Below are positions 30,868 through 39,279 of a stretch of 64,000 nucleotides of DNA, piece by piece. The stretch lies in the NCBI RefSeq assembly GCF_001704155.1, contig NZ_CP016294.1, positions 1,795,501 to 1,859,500 on the forward strand, read 5' to 3'. Position 1 is the stretch's first letter; each line of letters opens with the position of its first letter. Both the position numbers and the translations under genes were made by a program. The notes below the pieces were generated by a model. It was not told the DNA's origin and searched no databases. It saw only the letters and a program-made list of their open reading frames with translations. Source of the DNA: Stenotrophomonas rhizophila. GTDB lineage: Bacteria > Pseudomonadota > Gammaproteobacteria > Xanthomonadales > Xanthomonadaceae.

Positions 30868-31647
30868 CTACAGCAGGATCCCGCCGCCCACCTCGATCCG
30901 CTGCGCGGTCACCCAGTGGTTGTCGGGCCCGACCAGCGCGGCCACCATCGCCCCGATATCCTCGGCGTGGCCCGGGCGCCCGAGGGCGGTGTGGTCGCTG
31001 ACATAACGCTGCACGTCGGGGTTGTCGCGCACCGCGCCGCCGAAGAAATCCGTCTGCGTGGGGCCGGGTGCCACCGCATTGACGGTGATGCCGCGCGGAC
31101 CCAGTTCCAGCGCCAGGTAGCGGGTCATCACCTCCAGCGCGCCCTTCATGGCGGCGTAGACGAGGCTGCCGGCGGCGGTGTGGCGGGAGAGGCTGCTGGA
31201 CAGGTTCACAATGCGCGCTCCGTCGGCCAGCAGCGGTGACAGCGCCTGGGTCAGCAGCAGCGGACCCTTGAAATGCAGCGCATGCAGAAGGTCGATGTCA
31301 TCGGCGGTGATTGCACCGAACGGTGCCGGTGCGTGCGCGCCGGCATTGTTGATGAGCGCGTCGAGCTTCCGGCCCTGGCCTCGGGACTGCAGCCAACCGG
31401 TCATCGTGTCCAGGCATGCCGGGAAGCTCCCGCTGTCGGTGACGTCCAGCGCCAGGGTCATCACGTCGCGGCCCTGACGTGCGATGTCCGCGGCCACGCT
31501 GCGGGCGGCGGCGGGGTCGCTGCGGTACGTTAAGATCACGTCCCAGCCGCGCGTGGCCAACTGCATCGCGATGCTGCGGCCAATGCCCTTGTTGCCGCCG
31601 GTGACCAGGGCCACGCGGGCGGGGAGAAGTGGAGAGCCAGTGTGCAT
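30868..31647 (-). CDS. SDR-family oxidoreductase
   Basis: 259-aa short-chain dehydrogenase/reductase: cofactor motif GGNKGIG (about residues 17-23), NNAG, catalytic Ser in NLSSSLS, YAAMK (Y-x3-K) and the PGPTQTDFF segment. Substrate unknown. ATG 31647 is preferred over an open 26-codon extension. Divergent from an AraC-family regulator 113 nt away, a common regulator/target arrangement. Confidence 0.88.
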   Translation of the reverse strand: MHTGSPLLPARVALVTGGNKGIGRSIAMQLATRGWDVILTYRSDPAAARSVAADIARQGRDVMTLALDVTDSGSFPACLDTMTGWLQSRGQGRKLDALINNAGAHAPAPFGAITADDIDLLHALHFKGPLLLTQALSPLLADGARIVNLSSSLSRHTAAGSLVYAAMKGALEVMTRYLALELGPRGITVNAVAPGPTQTDFFGGAVRDNPDVQRYVSDHTALGRPGHAEDIGAMVAALVGPDNHWVTAQRIEVGGGILL

Positions 31648-31760
31648 GCGATAACCAGACGAGGGGAACGAGCAGGCATGATCGCGGGGCGCCGCGCCGC
31701 GCTCTTGCCGGTTACGCGCAGGCATTTGCCTGATCCTGCACCCCTCCGTGCGGGGGTGGC

Positions 31761-32651
31761 ATGCTGACGCGTCTGCATGACGCAGTGGAGAGCCTCCTGA
31801 GCCGTTCGGCCGGAGAGGGCGACCGTGTACTGTCGCCGCTGCCGGGCGTGATCGTATCGACTACCCGCCATGCCCGGATGCCCACCCATGCGCTGTACCG
31901 GCCCGCGTTGGGTGTGGTCGTGCAGGGGGCAAAGCAGGTTCTGGCCGGAAGACGCAGCCTCGATTACCGTGCCGGACAGGGACTGGTGACCGGGATCGCG
32001 ATGCCGGCAAGTGGGCGCGTGCTGACGGCCAGCCGGGCACAGCCGTTCATGGGCGTCTCGATCGAGCTGGACACGGGTGTGCTGCAGCAGGTGCTGGCCG
32101 GGCTGGATCCGGGGCCGTCAGCCCTCGCCGCAGCCTCCGGCCTCAGCGTACATACCCTGCCAGCGCCGCTGCTGGACTGCGTGGCACGCATCGTTGAAGC
32201 GGTGCGTATCGACGATGCGGCGGCGGTGCTGGTGCCCACCTTGTCGCGCGAACTCAGCTACTGGCTGTTGACCGGGCCAACCGGCCCGGAGGTTGCGGCA
32301 ATGGCGCGCCCGGAAGGCACGCTGCACCGGATTGCCGAAGCGGTGGTGCACCTGCGCCGGCATTTCCGACAGCCGCTGCAGGTGGAGTCGCTGGCGGCGG
32401 CCAGCAACATGTCCGTGTCACTGTTCTACCGACGCTTCCGCGCGGTTACCGGGATCTCGCCACTACAGTTCCAGAAGCAGCTGCGTCTGCTCGAAGCACG
32501 GCGGCTGCTCGAAACCCAGGCCGTCAACGTGACCACGGCGGCGCTTGCCGTCGGGTACGAGAGCCTGTCGCAGTTCAGCCGCGAGTACCAGCGGTGCTTC
32601 GGCCACACCGCGCGGGAAAGCCTGCAGGGGTCCGCGCTTTCCGTGGATTGA
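31761..32651 (+). CDS. AraC-family transcriptional regulator
   Basis: 296 aa. An N-terminal AraC_N cupin-like domain (about residues 20-170) is followed by two helix-turn-helix motifs in the last 100 residues (LQVESLAAASNMSVSLFYRRF and the VTTAALAVGYESLSQFSREYQRCFG region). Divergent from the SDR gene, which it probably regulates; the effector is unknown. Confidence 0.9.
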   Translation: MLTRLHDAVESLLSRSAGEGDRVLSPLPGVIVSTTRHARMPTHALYRPALGVVVQGAKQVLAGRRSLDYRAGQGLVTGIAMPASGRVLTASRAQPFMGVSIELDTGVLQQVLAGLDPGPSALAAASGLSVHTLPAPLLDCVARIVEAVRIDDAAAVLVPTLSRELSYWLLTGPTGPEVAAMARPEGTLHRIAEAVVHLRRHFRQPLQVESLAAASNMSVSLFYRRFRAVTGISPLQFQKQLRLLEARRLLETQAVNVTTAALAVGYESLSQFSREYQRCFGHTARESLQGSALSVD

Positions 32652-32668
32652 CCCCTGGTTGGCGACCC

Positions 32669-32696
32669 ATTAATATCCATCCGGACGGATATTAAT
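32669..32696. promoter_or_regulatory. TetR operator candidate, 28-bp dyad
   Basis: A nearly perfect 28-bp palindrome centred on TCCGGA: left arm ATTAATATCC, right arm GGATATTAAT, with a single mismatched pair in the core. It ends 10 bases before the TetR start codon, so bound protein would block the promoter or initiation. Autorepression is the natural reading. Confidence 0.75.
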
Positions 32697-32706
32697 TGGT
32701 AAACGC

Positions 32707-33264
32707 ATGGCCCGACCGCGCTCCATCGACCCGAATCACCTGCTGGACGCCGCCGAACGGGTGGTGGCCCGCCATGGCGTTCCCGGGCTTACCCTGGAGG
32801 CCGTTGCAGCCGAGGCCGGGATCAGCAAGGCCAGCGTGCTGTACGACCATGGCAGCAAGACCGCACTGGTGCAGGCCGTACTGGTGCGCGCGCTGCAGCG
32901 GGACCGTGCCCAGAACCAGGCCGCGGTTGACGCGGTGCCCGCGCATGACAGTCCGGTCATCAAGGGTCGGCTGGCGGCCGCTGCACAGCCGCTGCCGGAC
33001 GCCTTCCGACCGGTCGCCCTGAGCCTGGTGGCGGCCATGGCCGGCGACTCGAGCCTGCGCGGGCCGTTCCAGCAACACCAGCGCGAGGTGATCGAGGCGG
33101 TCGAAACCACCTCGCAGCAGCCTCGTGGCGCGATGCTGGCGTACCTGGCGCTGGAAGGACTGAAACTTCTCGAAGCGCTCGACTACCACCGCTGGCCCGT
33201 GCAACAGCGGGAACAGCTGCTGCGGGACATCGCGTGGCTGGTGGAGCAGGTACCGCCTGACTGA
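32707..33264 (+). CDS. TetR/AcrR-family transcriptional regulator
   Basis: 185 aa. N-terminal helix-turn-helix near residues 10-55 (LTLEAVAAEAGISKASVLYDHGSK), then a variable ligand-binding domain. The 28-bp palindrome directly upstream is the probable operator. The NAD-dependent epimerase gene follows 83 nt later in the same direction and is the likely co-regulated target. Confidence 0.92.
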   Translation: MARPRSIDPNHLLDAAERVVARHGVPGLTLEAVAAEAGISKASVLYDHGSKTALVQAVLVRALQRDRAQNQAAVDAVPAHDSPVIKGRLAAAAQPLPDAFRPVALSLVAAMAGDSSLRGPFQQHQREVIEAVETTSQQPRGAMLAYLALEGLKLLEALDYHRWPVQQREQLLRDIAWLVEQVPPD

Positions 33265-33347
33265 TCCATCGGTTTGGGGCGACGTTACGCCCACCTGTCT
33301 TCTCTCCCACCCATCAATGCGGCCCGGCAGCGGCTGCAGGACCCCCC

Positions 33348-34343
33348 ATGTCTTCTCTCCAGCGGATTTTCCTTACCGGCGGCAGTGGCTATGTCGGTCG
33401 CAACCTCATCACCTCACTGGTCTCCCAGGGCCACGCCGTGGTGGCCTTGGCGCGCAGCGAAGCAGCGGCGCGCGCAGTCGAACAGCGCGGCGCACGGGCA
33501 TTCCGCGCCGACCTGCTCTCGGGTGACCTGGCCACGGGCATGCAGGGCTGCCACGCCGTTGTCCATGCGGCCGCCGATACCGACCATGTGGCCGGTGGGG
33601 GGCGCCAGCATCGTGTCAACGTCGATGGCACGCGCCGGGTGATCGACGCCGCCGGACAGGCGGGCGTCGCCCGCGTGCTCCTGCTCAGCACCGAGTCGGT
33701 GCTGGCCAGCGGGCGCGCGTTGCCAGGCGTGGACGAGCGCACGCCACTGCCACGCCGCTCCATCGGTGGCTACTCGCGCAGCAAGGCCGAGGCGGAGCGG
33801 GTTGCGTTGGCGGCCAACAGCGAACACCTTGCGGTCAGCGTGCTGCGCCCACGGTTCGTGTGGGGCCGCGACGACACCACCGCACTGCCACAGCTGTGCG
33901 ACGCGGCGCGGAGCGGACAGCTTGCCTGGATTTCGGGCGGCAACTACCTGACCTCCACCACCCACATCGCGACCCTGTGCGCGGCTGTCTCGGCAGCGCT
34001 GCGCCATGCACGACCGGGCGAGGTCTATTTCATCGCCGACGAGCAGCCTGTCCAGTTCCGTGCCTTCATCACCGCGCTGCTGGAAACGCAGGGGATCGCC
34101 GCGCCGGAAAAGTCGGTCCCGCGCGCGCTGCTGTGGGCACTGGCATCGCTGGGCGATGTACTGGCGGCAGTGAGTGGTGGACGGGTACGCGGTCCGCTGA
34201 CCCGGCAGCAGTTCGCTGCCTCGGCGGTTGAAGTGACGCTGGATACGCGCAAGGCGCGGCGTGAGCTGCACCTCCGCGACGCGATCACGCGCGAGCAGGG
34301 GTTGGATGAGCTTCGGCTCGTGCGCTCTGGCGTGCGCGTGTGA
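33348..34343 (+). CDS. NAD-dependent epimerase/dehydratase family protein
   Basis: 331-aa extended-SDR protein: GGSGYVG at residues 11-17 binds the dinucleotide, VVHAAADTDH is the typical beta4 region, and YSRSK (Y-x3-K) is the catalytic pair. The C-terminal half is divergent and resembles the 3-beta-HSD/sterol-dehydrogenase-like branch. Substrate unknown. Probably in one unit with the upstream TetR gene. Confidence 0.88.
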   Translation: MSSLQRIFLTGGSGYVGRNLITSLVSQGHAVVALARSEAAARAVEQRGARAFRADLLSGDLATGMQGCHAVVHAAADTDHVAGGGRQHRVNVDGTRRVIDAAGQAGVARVLLLSTESVLASGRALPGVDERTPLPRRSIGGYSRSKAEAERVALAANSEHLAVSVLRPRFVWGRDDTTALPQLCDAARSGQLAWISGGNYLTSTTHIATLCAAVSAALRHARPGEVYFIADEQPVQFRAFITALLETQGIAAPEKSVPRALLWALASLGDVLAAVSGGRVRGPLTRQQFAASAVEVTLDTRKARRELHLRDAITREQGLDELRLVRSGVRV

Positions 34344-34347
34344 AGCC

Positions 34348-34368
34348 GCCACGCAGGGCGTGGCACTA
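34348..34368. repeat. REP-like hairpin between convergent genes
   Basis: GCCACGC / GCGTGGC with a 3-base loop, followed by ACTA. It is a close match, in the opposite sense, to the hairpin at 11344-11362. It lies between the convergent epimerase and catalase-like genes and could stop both transcripts. Confidence 0.5.
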
Positions 34369-35454
34369 AACGTTGGGTGCCGAAGGCTCGTGGATGGGAC
34401 AACGGTTGAAGCGGGCGCGGAAGTCGCGCGAGGCGGCCATCACGATCCGGCGTGCGCGGTTGATGTTGCCCAGCGGTTGATGGGCCGCCAGCGCGTGCCA
34501 GGGAGCGAAGGCGAGGCGGTCTTCGCTGGCCTCGGCGTCGGTGTTCCAGGATGACTGCTCACCGACCACCAGCCGACCTACCGGCTGGAACGGGCTGAGT
34601 TCCTCCGGCCAGACCACCGAAGCGTCTTCGATCGGCATCTTTTCAAGATCGCGGCAGAGCTGCACGCGCAGCTCCCACTCGGCCACGGCGCCGGGCTGGG
34701 CGAAGAACGCGGCCACCGCCTCACGCTGCGTATCGGCTTCGGAAGGCAGCTTCTGCCCGGTCAGCGCGACCAGTGCCGGTGACACCGGCACCCACGAGAA
34801 CTTGGCCATGTACGGCCCGTAGCGGAACGGGACCTGGGTGAAGAACGTTTCGCCGAGCGGATGGTGCTGCGGTTCGCCACCAAGCGCCTTCAGTGATGCG
34901 CTCTGGCCACCCACTGCCTCCAGCGCCGCCTCGGTACCGCGCAGCGTGGCCGAGAGCACCTGCTTGGTCCGCGGCATGCGCTCGGTGGTGGCGGCCAGCA
35001 GCTTGGCCGAACGGAGAAAACCGCTGATGCCGGGCGTGTTGAACGCCGGTCCATTGACCATCAGGAAGTCCTGACTGTGTTGCTCATCGCCTCCCTCCAC
35101 GCGCGCACCGGGCACATCCATGATCTTGACGGCCATCGCGCGCGGCGTAGAGACGGTATCGGGCAGCTGTTCGGCCGGGGGCGAGGACAACCGCACCAGC
35201 GCATCGTAGTCGGCAGGGCTGGCGAACAGGCCCTGGCTCAGTTCGGGCGAGAGCCCATCCAGCACGCGGAAGCGCCCGCGCAGCAGTGCATGGCCTTTGG
35301 CGTGCACCGCACGGTGCGCATGGCCTTCATGCTCGGCAACCACGCCGGCCATGCGGGTGAATACCTCCACCAGTTCGGCGATGGTGGCGTCTTCGTCAGG
35401 CGCGCGCTGTTCCACGTCAGCGGAATAAGCAACAGCAGGCTGGATCGGCGTCAT
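34366..35454 (-). CDS. Catalase-family (SrpA-like) protein
   Basis: 362-aa member of the catalase superfamily, shorter than true catalases. HAKGHALLRGRF near residues 51-62 contains the distal histidine context, and PIEDASVVWPEELSPFQPVGRL near 300 and the RFNRCPIHEP end are typical of the short SrpA/allene-oxide-synthase-like branch. These bind heme but often act as peroxidases or peroxygenases. ATG 35454 (MTPIQPAV) is preferred; the frame extends 120 codons upstream with non-protein-like composition. Its neighbour is a photolyase, so both may answer oxidative or light stress. Confidence 0.82.
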   Translation of the reverse strand: MTPIQPAVAYSADVEQRAPDEDATIAELVEVFTRMAGVVAEHEGHAHRAVHAKGHALLRGRFRVLDGLSPELSQGLFASPADYDALVRLSSPPAEQLPDTVSTPRAMAVKIMDVPGARVEGGDEQHSQDFLMVNGPAFNTPGISGFLRSAKLLAATTERMPRTKQVLSATLRGTEAALEAVGGQSASLKALGGEPQHHPLGETFFTQVPFRYGPYMAKFSWVPVSPALVALTGQKLPSEADTQREAVAAFFAQPGAVAEWELRVQLCRDLEKMPIEDASVVWPEELSPFQPVGRLVVGEQSSWNTDAEASEDRLAFAPWHALAAHQPLGNINRARRIVMAASRDFRARFNRCPIHEPSAPNV

Positions 35455-35657
35455 GGGCGTGGTTCCGGAAAGTGGAGAGAAGGCGCCGGCGACCACGAGG
35501 TGTTGCCTTGGCAGGGACCGGCTGGGGCATGTGCCCACCTTCCCGCTTGAGCCGTGCACGAGCGGTGCAGGGGACATCGCCGTGGCGCGAAGGGCGCGTG
35601 CAATGCCTTCACTCCAGATGGCTATCATGTGGCTCTCTTTCAGCGTAGGCAGTGCTT

Positions 35658-37067
35658 GTGTCGGTAGCTCTGGTCTGGTTCCGCCGTGATCTCCGTCTTC
35701 AGGACAACCCGGCACTGCAGGCCGCGCTGGAGGCCGGGCATACCCCGGTGCCGGTTTACATCCATGCACCGGACGAGGAGGGTGCGTGGGCGCCGGGCGG
35801 TGCGTCGAACGCATGGCTCCACCGCTCGCTGGCCGCGCTGGATGCGGACCTGCGTGCGCGCGGGTCGGCGCTGGTGCTGCGCCAGGGCGACAGCCGGGCG
35901 CAGCTGCAGGCGCTGATCGAAGAAACTGGCGCCGAGGCGGTGTACTGGAACCGGAAGTACGAACCGGCCACGCAACCGCGCGATGCCCGGATCAAGCGCG
36001 AACTGCGCGAGCAGGGCATCGAGGCGACCAGCTGCAACGGCAGCCTGATGTTCGAGCCGTGGGATATCGCCACGCTGCAGGGTGGGCCCTACAAGGTATT
36101 CACTCCGTTCTGGCGCAGTGCGCTCACCCGCATGAACATTCCGGCGGCCACCCGGCTGCCGCAGACCCTGCCGGGGCACGCTGCGAAAGGCGTGGCACTG
36201 AACACCTTGGGACTGGCGCCGACGCTGGACTGGGACACGCATTTCTGGGAGCACTGGCAACCCGGCGAAACCGGCGCGCAGGAAGCGCTGTCGGTGTTCA
36301 TCGACGGTGCGTTGAACGGCTACCGCCAGCAGCGCGATCTGCCCGACCGCGTGGGTACGTCACTGCTGTCGCCGCACCTGCACTTCGGCGAAATCTCACC
36401 GTGGCAGATCGTGCGGCGGCTGGAAGCCGAGCGCAGTGCCAGCCGCGATGGCGACATCGATGGCTATATCCGTGAGTTGGGTTGGCGTGAGTTCTCCTAC
36501 CACCTGCTGCACCACTTCCCGCAGACCCCCGAACAGAACCTCAACCCGCGGTTCGCGAACTTCAGCTGGGCCAAGCCGAATGCGACACAGCTGCAGGCGT
36601 GGCAGCAGGGGCGTACCGGCGTACCGATCGTCGATGCGGGGCTGCGCGAGCTGTGGGCCACCGGCTACATGCACAACCGCGTGCGGATGATCGTGGCCAG
36701 CTTCCTGTGCAAGCACATGCGCCAGCACTGGCTGCACGGCGCGCGCTGGTTCTGGGACACACTGGTGGATGCGGACCTGGCCAACAACACCATGGGCTGG
36801 CAGTGGGTGGCCGGCACCGGTGCGGATGCGGCGCCGTATTTCCGGATATTCAACCCGGTCACGCAGTCGCAGAAGTTCGATCCGCATGCGCGTTACATCA
36901 CCCGCTGGGTGCCCGAATTGGCGCCGTTGCCGGTGAAGGCACGCTTCGCACCGTGGCAGTCGCCGTCGTTGCTGGCCGAGCTGGCGCCGGGCTATCCGGC
37001 GGTGCCACTGGTGGATCTGGCGGCCGGCCGCGAGGCGGCGCTGGCCGCGTATCGGCACACCGGCTGA
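35658..37067 (+). CDS. phrB: Deoxyribodipyrimidine photolyase
   Basis: Light-driven repair of cyclobutane pyrimidine dimers with FADH-. 469 aa: N-terminal antenna domain (VWFRRDLRLQDNPAL), then the FAD-binding helical domain with LGWREFSYHLLHHFP, WATGYMHNRVRMIVASFL, NTMGWQWVAGTGADAAPYFR and DPHARYITRWVPEL. Start GTG 35658 is preferred (AGG eight bases before); GTG 35652 is in frame. Confidence 0.94.
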   Translation: MSVALVWFRRDLRLQDNPALQAALEAGHTPVPVYIHAPDEEGAWAPGGASNAWLHRSLAALDADLRARGSALVLRQGDSRAQLQALIEETGAEAVYWNRKYEPATQPRDARIKRELREQGIEATSCNGSLMFEPWDIATLQGGPYKVFTPFWRSALTRMNIPAATRLPQTLPGHAAKGVALNTLGLAPTLDWDTHFWEHWQPGETGAQEALSVFIDGALNGYRQQRDLPDRVGTSLLSPHLHFGEISPWQIVRRLEAERSASRDGDIDGYIRELGWREFSYHLLHHFPQTPEQNLNPRFANFSWAKPNATQLQAWQQGRTGVPIVDAGLRELWATGYMHNRVRMIVASFLCKHMRQHWLHGARWFWDTLVDADLANNTMGWQWVAGTGADAAPYFRIFNPVTQSQKFDPHARYITRWVPELAPLPVKARFAPWQSPSLLAELAPGYPAVPLVDLAAGREAALAAYRHTG

Positions 37068-37185
37068 CGCCGGAAACCTGAACGAAATGCCGAATCCGTG
37101 CGTGTTCATCATGCCGGCATCGCGTCGGCGTGTTTATGCTTCTGGCCGTTCGCACGCCGACCGCCGGCACTTCAGGAGAAAACAC

Positions 37186-37881
37186 ATGATCCGATCCGCA
37201 CCCCGCAACGTGGCCCTGGCCCTGATGACCGCTGCCGCCCTGTCGGCCTGCGCCACCGGTGGTTCGTACGTGCAGAGCGACCAGTACGGCAACCCGGTCG
37301 ACCAGCAGAGCCGCACCGGCCGCAACGCGCTGATCGGTACCGCCATCGGCGTGGCCGCCGGCCTGCTGACCGGTGACAGCGCGACCGAACGTCGCCAGCA
37401 CGCGATGGTGGGTGCGGGTATTGGCGCGCTTGCCGGCGCCGGCGTGGGTGCGTATCAGAACAAGCAGGAACGTGAGCTGCGCGAGCGCACCGCCAACACT
37501 GGTATTGACGTGCAGCGTCAGGGCGACAACATCGTGCTCAACCTGCCCGATGGCGTGACCTTTGACTTCGGCAAGTCGCAGCTGAAGCCGCAGTTCTACG
37601 GTGCGCTCAACGGCGTGGCGAGCACGCTGAACGAATACAACCAGACCATGATCGAAGTGGTTGGCCACACGGACAGCATTGGTAGTGACGCGGTCAACAA
37701 CAAGCTGTCCAAGGAACGCGCCGATTCGGTTGCGCAGTACCTGACCGCCCAGGGCGTGCAGAGCGTGCGTATCGAGACGCTGGGTGCCGGCAAGGCCTAC
37801 CCGATCGCCGATAACAGCACCGACGCCGGCCGCGCCAAGAACCGCCGCGTGGAAATCCGCGTGATTCCGTTGCAGCAATAA
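37186..37881 (+). CDS. OmpA-family peptidoglycan-binding lipoprotein
   Basis: 231-aa lipoprotein (LSACATGG lipobox, Cys near residue 19). Two glycine-rich hydrophobic segments (about 42-56 and 70-84, the Gly-zipper pattern GTAIGVAAG / GAGIGALAGAGVGA) are followed by a C-terminal OmpA domain. That domain contains FDFGKSQLKP, VVGHTDSIGSD, LSKERADSVAQYL and RAKNRRVEIRV. It is the YiaD-like layout and links outer membrane to peptidoglycan. ATG 37186 follows a good ribosome site (AGGAGA). Confidence 0.92.
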   Translation: MIRSAPRNVALALMTAAALSACATGGSYVQSDQYGNPVDQQSRTGRNALIGTAIGVAAGLLTGDSATERRQHAMVGAGIGALAGAGVGAYQNKQERELRERTANTGIDVQRQGDNIVLNLPDGVTFDFGKSQLKPQFYGALNGVASTLNEYNQTMIEVVGHTDSIGSDAVNNKLSKERADSVAQYLTAQGVQSVRIETLGAGKAYPIADNSTDAGRAKNRRVEIRVIPLQQ

Positions 37882-37907
37882 AAGGCGCAAGCGCCTTTTA
37901 TTGCTGC
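37872..37907 (+). terminator. Terminator overlapping the OmpA-like stop codon
   Basis: A perfect 16-bp stem with loop CAAG: left arm GCAGCAATAAAAGGCG, right arm CGCCTTTTATTGCTGC. The left arm contains the stop codon itself, so the RNA end folds back on the last codons. A second small inverted repeat follows at 37908-37932. Confidence 0.8.
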
Positions 37908-37935
37908 GTTGCATCGGCCATGACGATGCAACGCA

Positions 37936-37963
37936 AAAATGCCGCCCCAACGGGCGGCATTTT
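37936..37963 (+). terminator. Second hairpin terminator
   Basis: AAAATGCCGCCC / GGGCGGCATTTT around CAAC; ends in TTTT and is symmetric enough to work in both directions. Backs up the terminator at 37872. Confidence 0.8.
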
Positions 37964-37965
37964 CT

Positions 37966-38098
37966 GTAGAGCCGACTGTTAGTCGGCTACACCGTCCGCT
38001 GAATCGTCGGCATGCAGGAAGACGCGCTTCGCGCGTAGCCGACTAACAGTCGGCTCTACCCGTCGGCTCTACCCGTCGGCTCTACCCGTCGGCTCCGC
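37966..38098. repeat. SMAG pair with 13-bp tandem tail
   Basis: Two inverted GTAG units, 37966-37990 and 38035-38059, share the stem AGCCGACT / AGTCGGCT. The second runs into tandem copies of a 13-base unit (C/A-GTCGGCTCTAC type): 38047-38059, 38060-38072, 38073-38085, and a partial copy to about 38098. Tail-end slippage of a SMAG element is the simplest explanation. Confidence 0.8.
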
Positions 38099-38118
38099 CT
38101 GCCGCACCACCGCGACGA

Positions 38119-39138
38119 TCAGGCGGTCACCGTCTCCAGGATCCGCTTCCCGGTCTCCTGCAGCTCCGCTTCGGCTTCCTTCTGCTGCTGCTTGGCCAGC
38201 TTCGCCGCCGGGCACTGGGCCAGCATGTAGTTGGCGTCGAAGTTGAGCTTTTCCACCAGGAAATCGACAAACGCGCGCACCTTCGGCGACACCAGCCGGC
38301 CGCCGGCGAATACCGCGTTGAAGTCCACTTCCGGGCCGGTCCAGCCCGCCAGCACACGGCGCACCATGCCCGATTCGATGAACGGCTTGGCCATCACATC
38401 GCCGGTAAGCAGAAGCCCCTCACCGCAGACCAGCGCGCCATTCAGCGCCGACGGATCGTTGGCCACAAGCAGCGGATTGACCGGGAAATCGCGCAGGTCG
38501 CCGCCGTTCTCGCCCAGCTGCCAGAAGAACCGGTTGTTGTTGAGGTTGCGGGCCTTGCGCATCGCCAGGATGCGGTGGAACTGCAGTTCGTCCGGGTGCA
38601 GCGGCTCGCCGTAGCGTTCGATGTAGGCGGGGCTGGCGAACACCTGCGTGCGCAGGCTGCCCAGTTTGCGCGCCACCAGGTTCGAATCGGGCAGGGCGCC
38701 CACGCGCAGCGCCAGGTCTGCTTCGCCCGCGATGAGGTCGAGCTTTTCGTTGCCCAGGTGCATGTCCAGCTGGATCTCCGGGTACTGGGCGTGGAACTGC
38801 CCCAGCAGCGGTGCGATCCAGGTGATGCCGATCGAATAGGGCACGGTGAAGCGCAGCCAGCCGCGTGGGCCGGACTGCAGCTGGTTGACCGCGCCTTCGG
38901 CCTCTTCCAGCTCGCGCGCGATGCGCTGGCAATGTTCGTGGTACACCGAGCCGGCCTCGGTCAGGCCCAGCCGGCGCGTGGTCCGGTGCAGCAGGCGTGC
39001 GCCCAGGCGCGTTTCCAGTTCCTGCACCTTGCGGCTGACGGTGGTCTTGGGCAGGCCGAGCGCGTTGGCAGCGGCGATGAAGCTGCCTTGCTCGACCACC
39101 TTGACGAAGATCAGCGTGTCGTTGAGATCGTGGGCCAT
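38119..39138 (-). CDS. smeRv: LysR-type regulator of the SmeVWX pump (SmeRv)
   Basis: 339 aa. LysR helix-turn-helix within residues 1-60 (GSFIAAANALGLPKTTVSRKVQELE), then a substrate-binding domain. A charged, glutamine-rich tail (KLAKQQQKEAEAELQE) is atypical for LysR proteins. Divergent from smeU1VWU2X, exactly the organisation of SmeRv in S. maltophilia, where mutant forms overexpress the pump. ATG 39138 is chosen; ATG 39150 would add four residues. I could not align published mutation positions to this sequence. Confidence 0.88.
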   Translation of the reverse strand: MAHDLNDTLIFVKVVEQGSFIAAANALGLPKTTVSRKVQELETRLGARLLHRTTRRLGLTEAGSVYHEHCQRIARELEEAEGAVNQLQSGPRGWLRFTVPYSIGITWIAPLLGQFHAQYPEIQLDMHLGNEKLDLIAGEADLALRVGALPDSNLVARKLGSLRTQVFASPAYIERYGEPLHPDELQFHRILAMRKARNLNNNRFFWQLGENGGDLRDFPVNPLLVANDPSALNGALVCGEGLLLTGDVMAKPFIESGMVRRVLAGWTGPEVDFNAVFAGGRLVSPKVRAFVDFLVEKLNFDANYMLAQCPAAKLAKQQQKEAEAELQETGKRILETVTA

Positions 39139-39150
39139 GACGGAGTCCAT

Positions 39151-39279
39151 ATCGGGGGATGGGTAGGGTGCCCGAAAGATTGTGCCGGGTACGGGACGAT
39201 TATTCCCCTTAATTCGGACTAATCAAGGGGGAGTTCGAGGACTAATCTGGCGCCATTCCCGAATTGGAGGACGCCAACC
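39151..39279. promoter_or_regulatory. smeRv-smeU1 intergenic control region
   Basis: Contains a dyad, CCCCTTxATT...AATxAAGGGG, at 39205-39230 and a direct repeat (TTCGGACTAATC at 39213-39224, TTCGAGGACTAATC at 39233-39246). Both are plausible LysR-type operator elements for SmeRv. The first strong ribosome site (TTGGAGGA) lies at 39264-39271, ahead of the leader ORF at 39280. No sigma-70 boxes could be assigned reliably. Confidence 0.6.

Noticed and set aside
37966..38098. Possible CRISPR array from the repeated 13-base units
   Set aside because: Units are adjacent with no spacers and derive from a SMAG hairpin; no cas genes are present.
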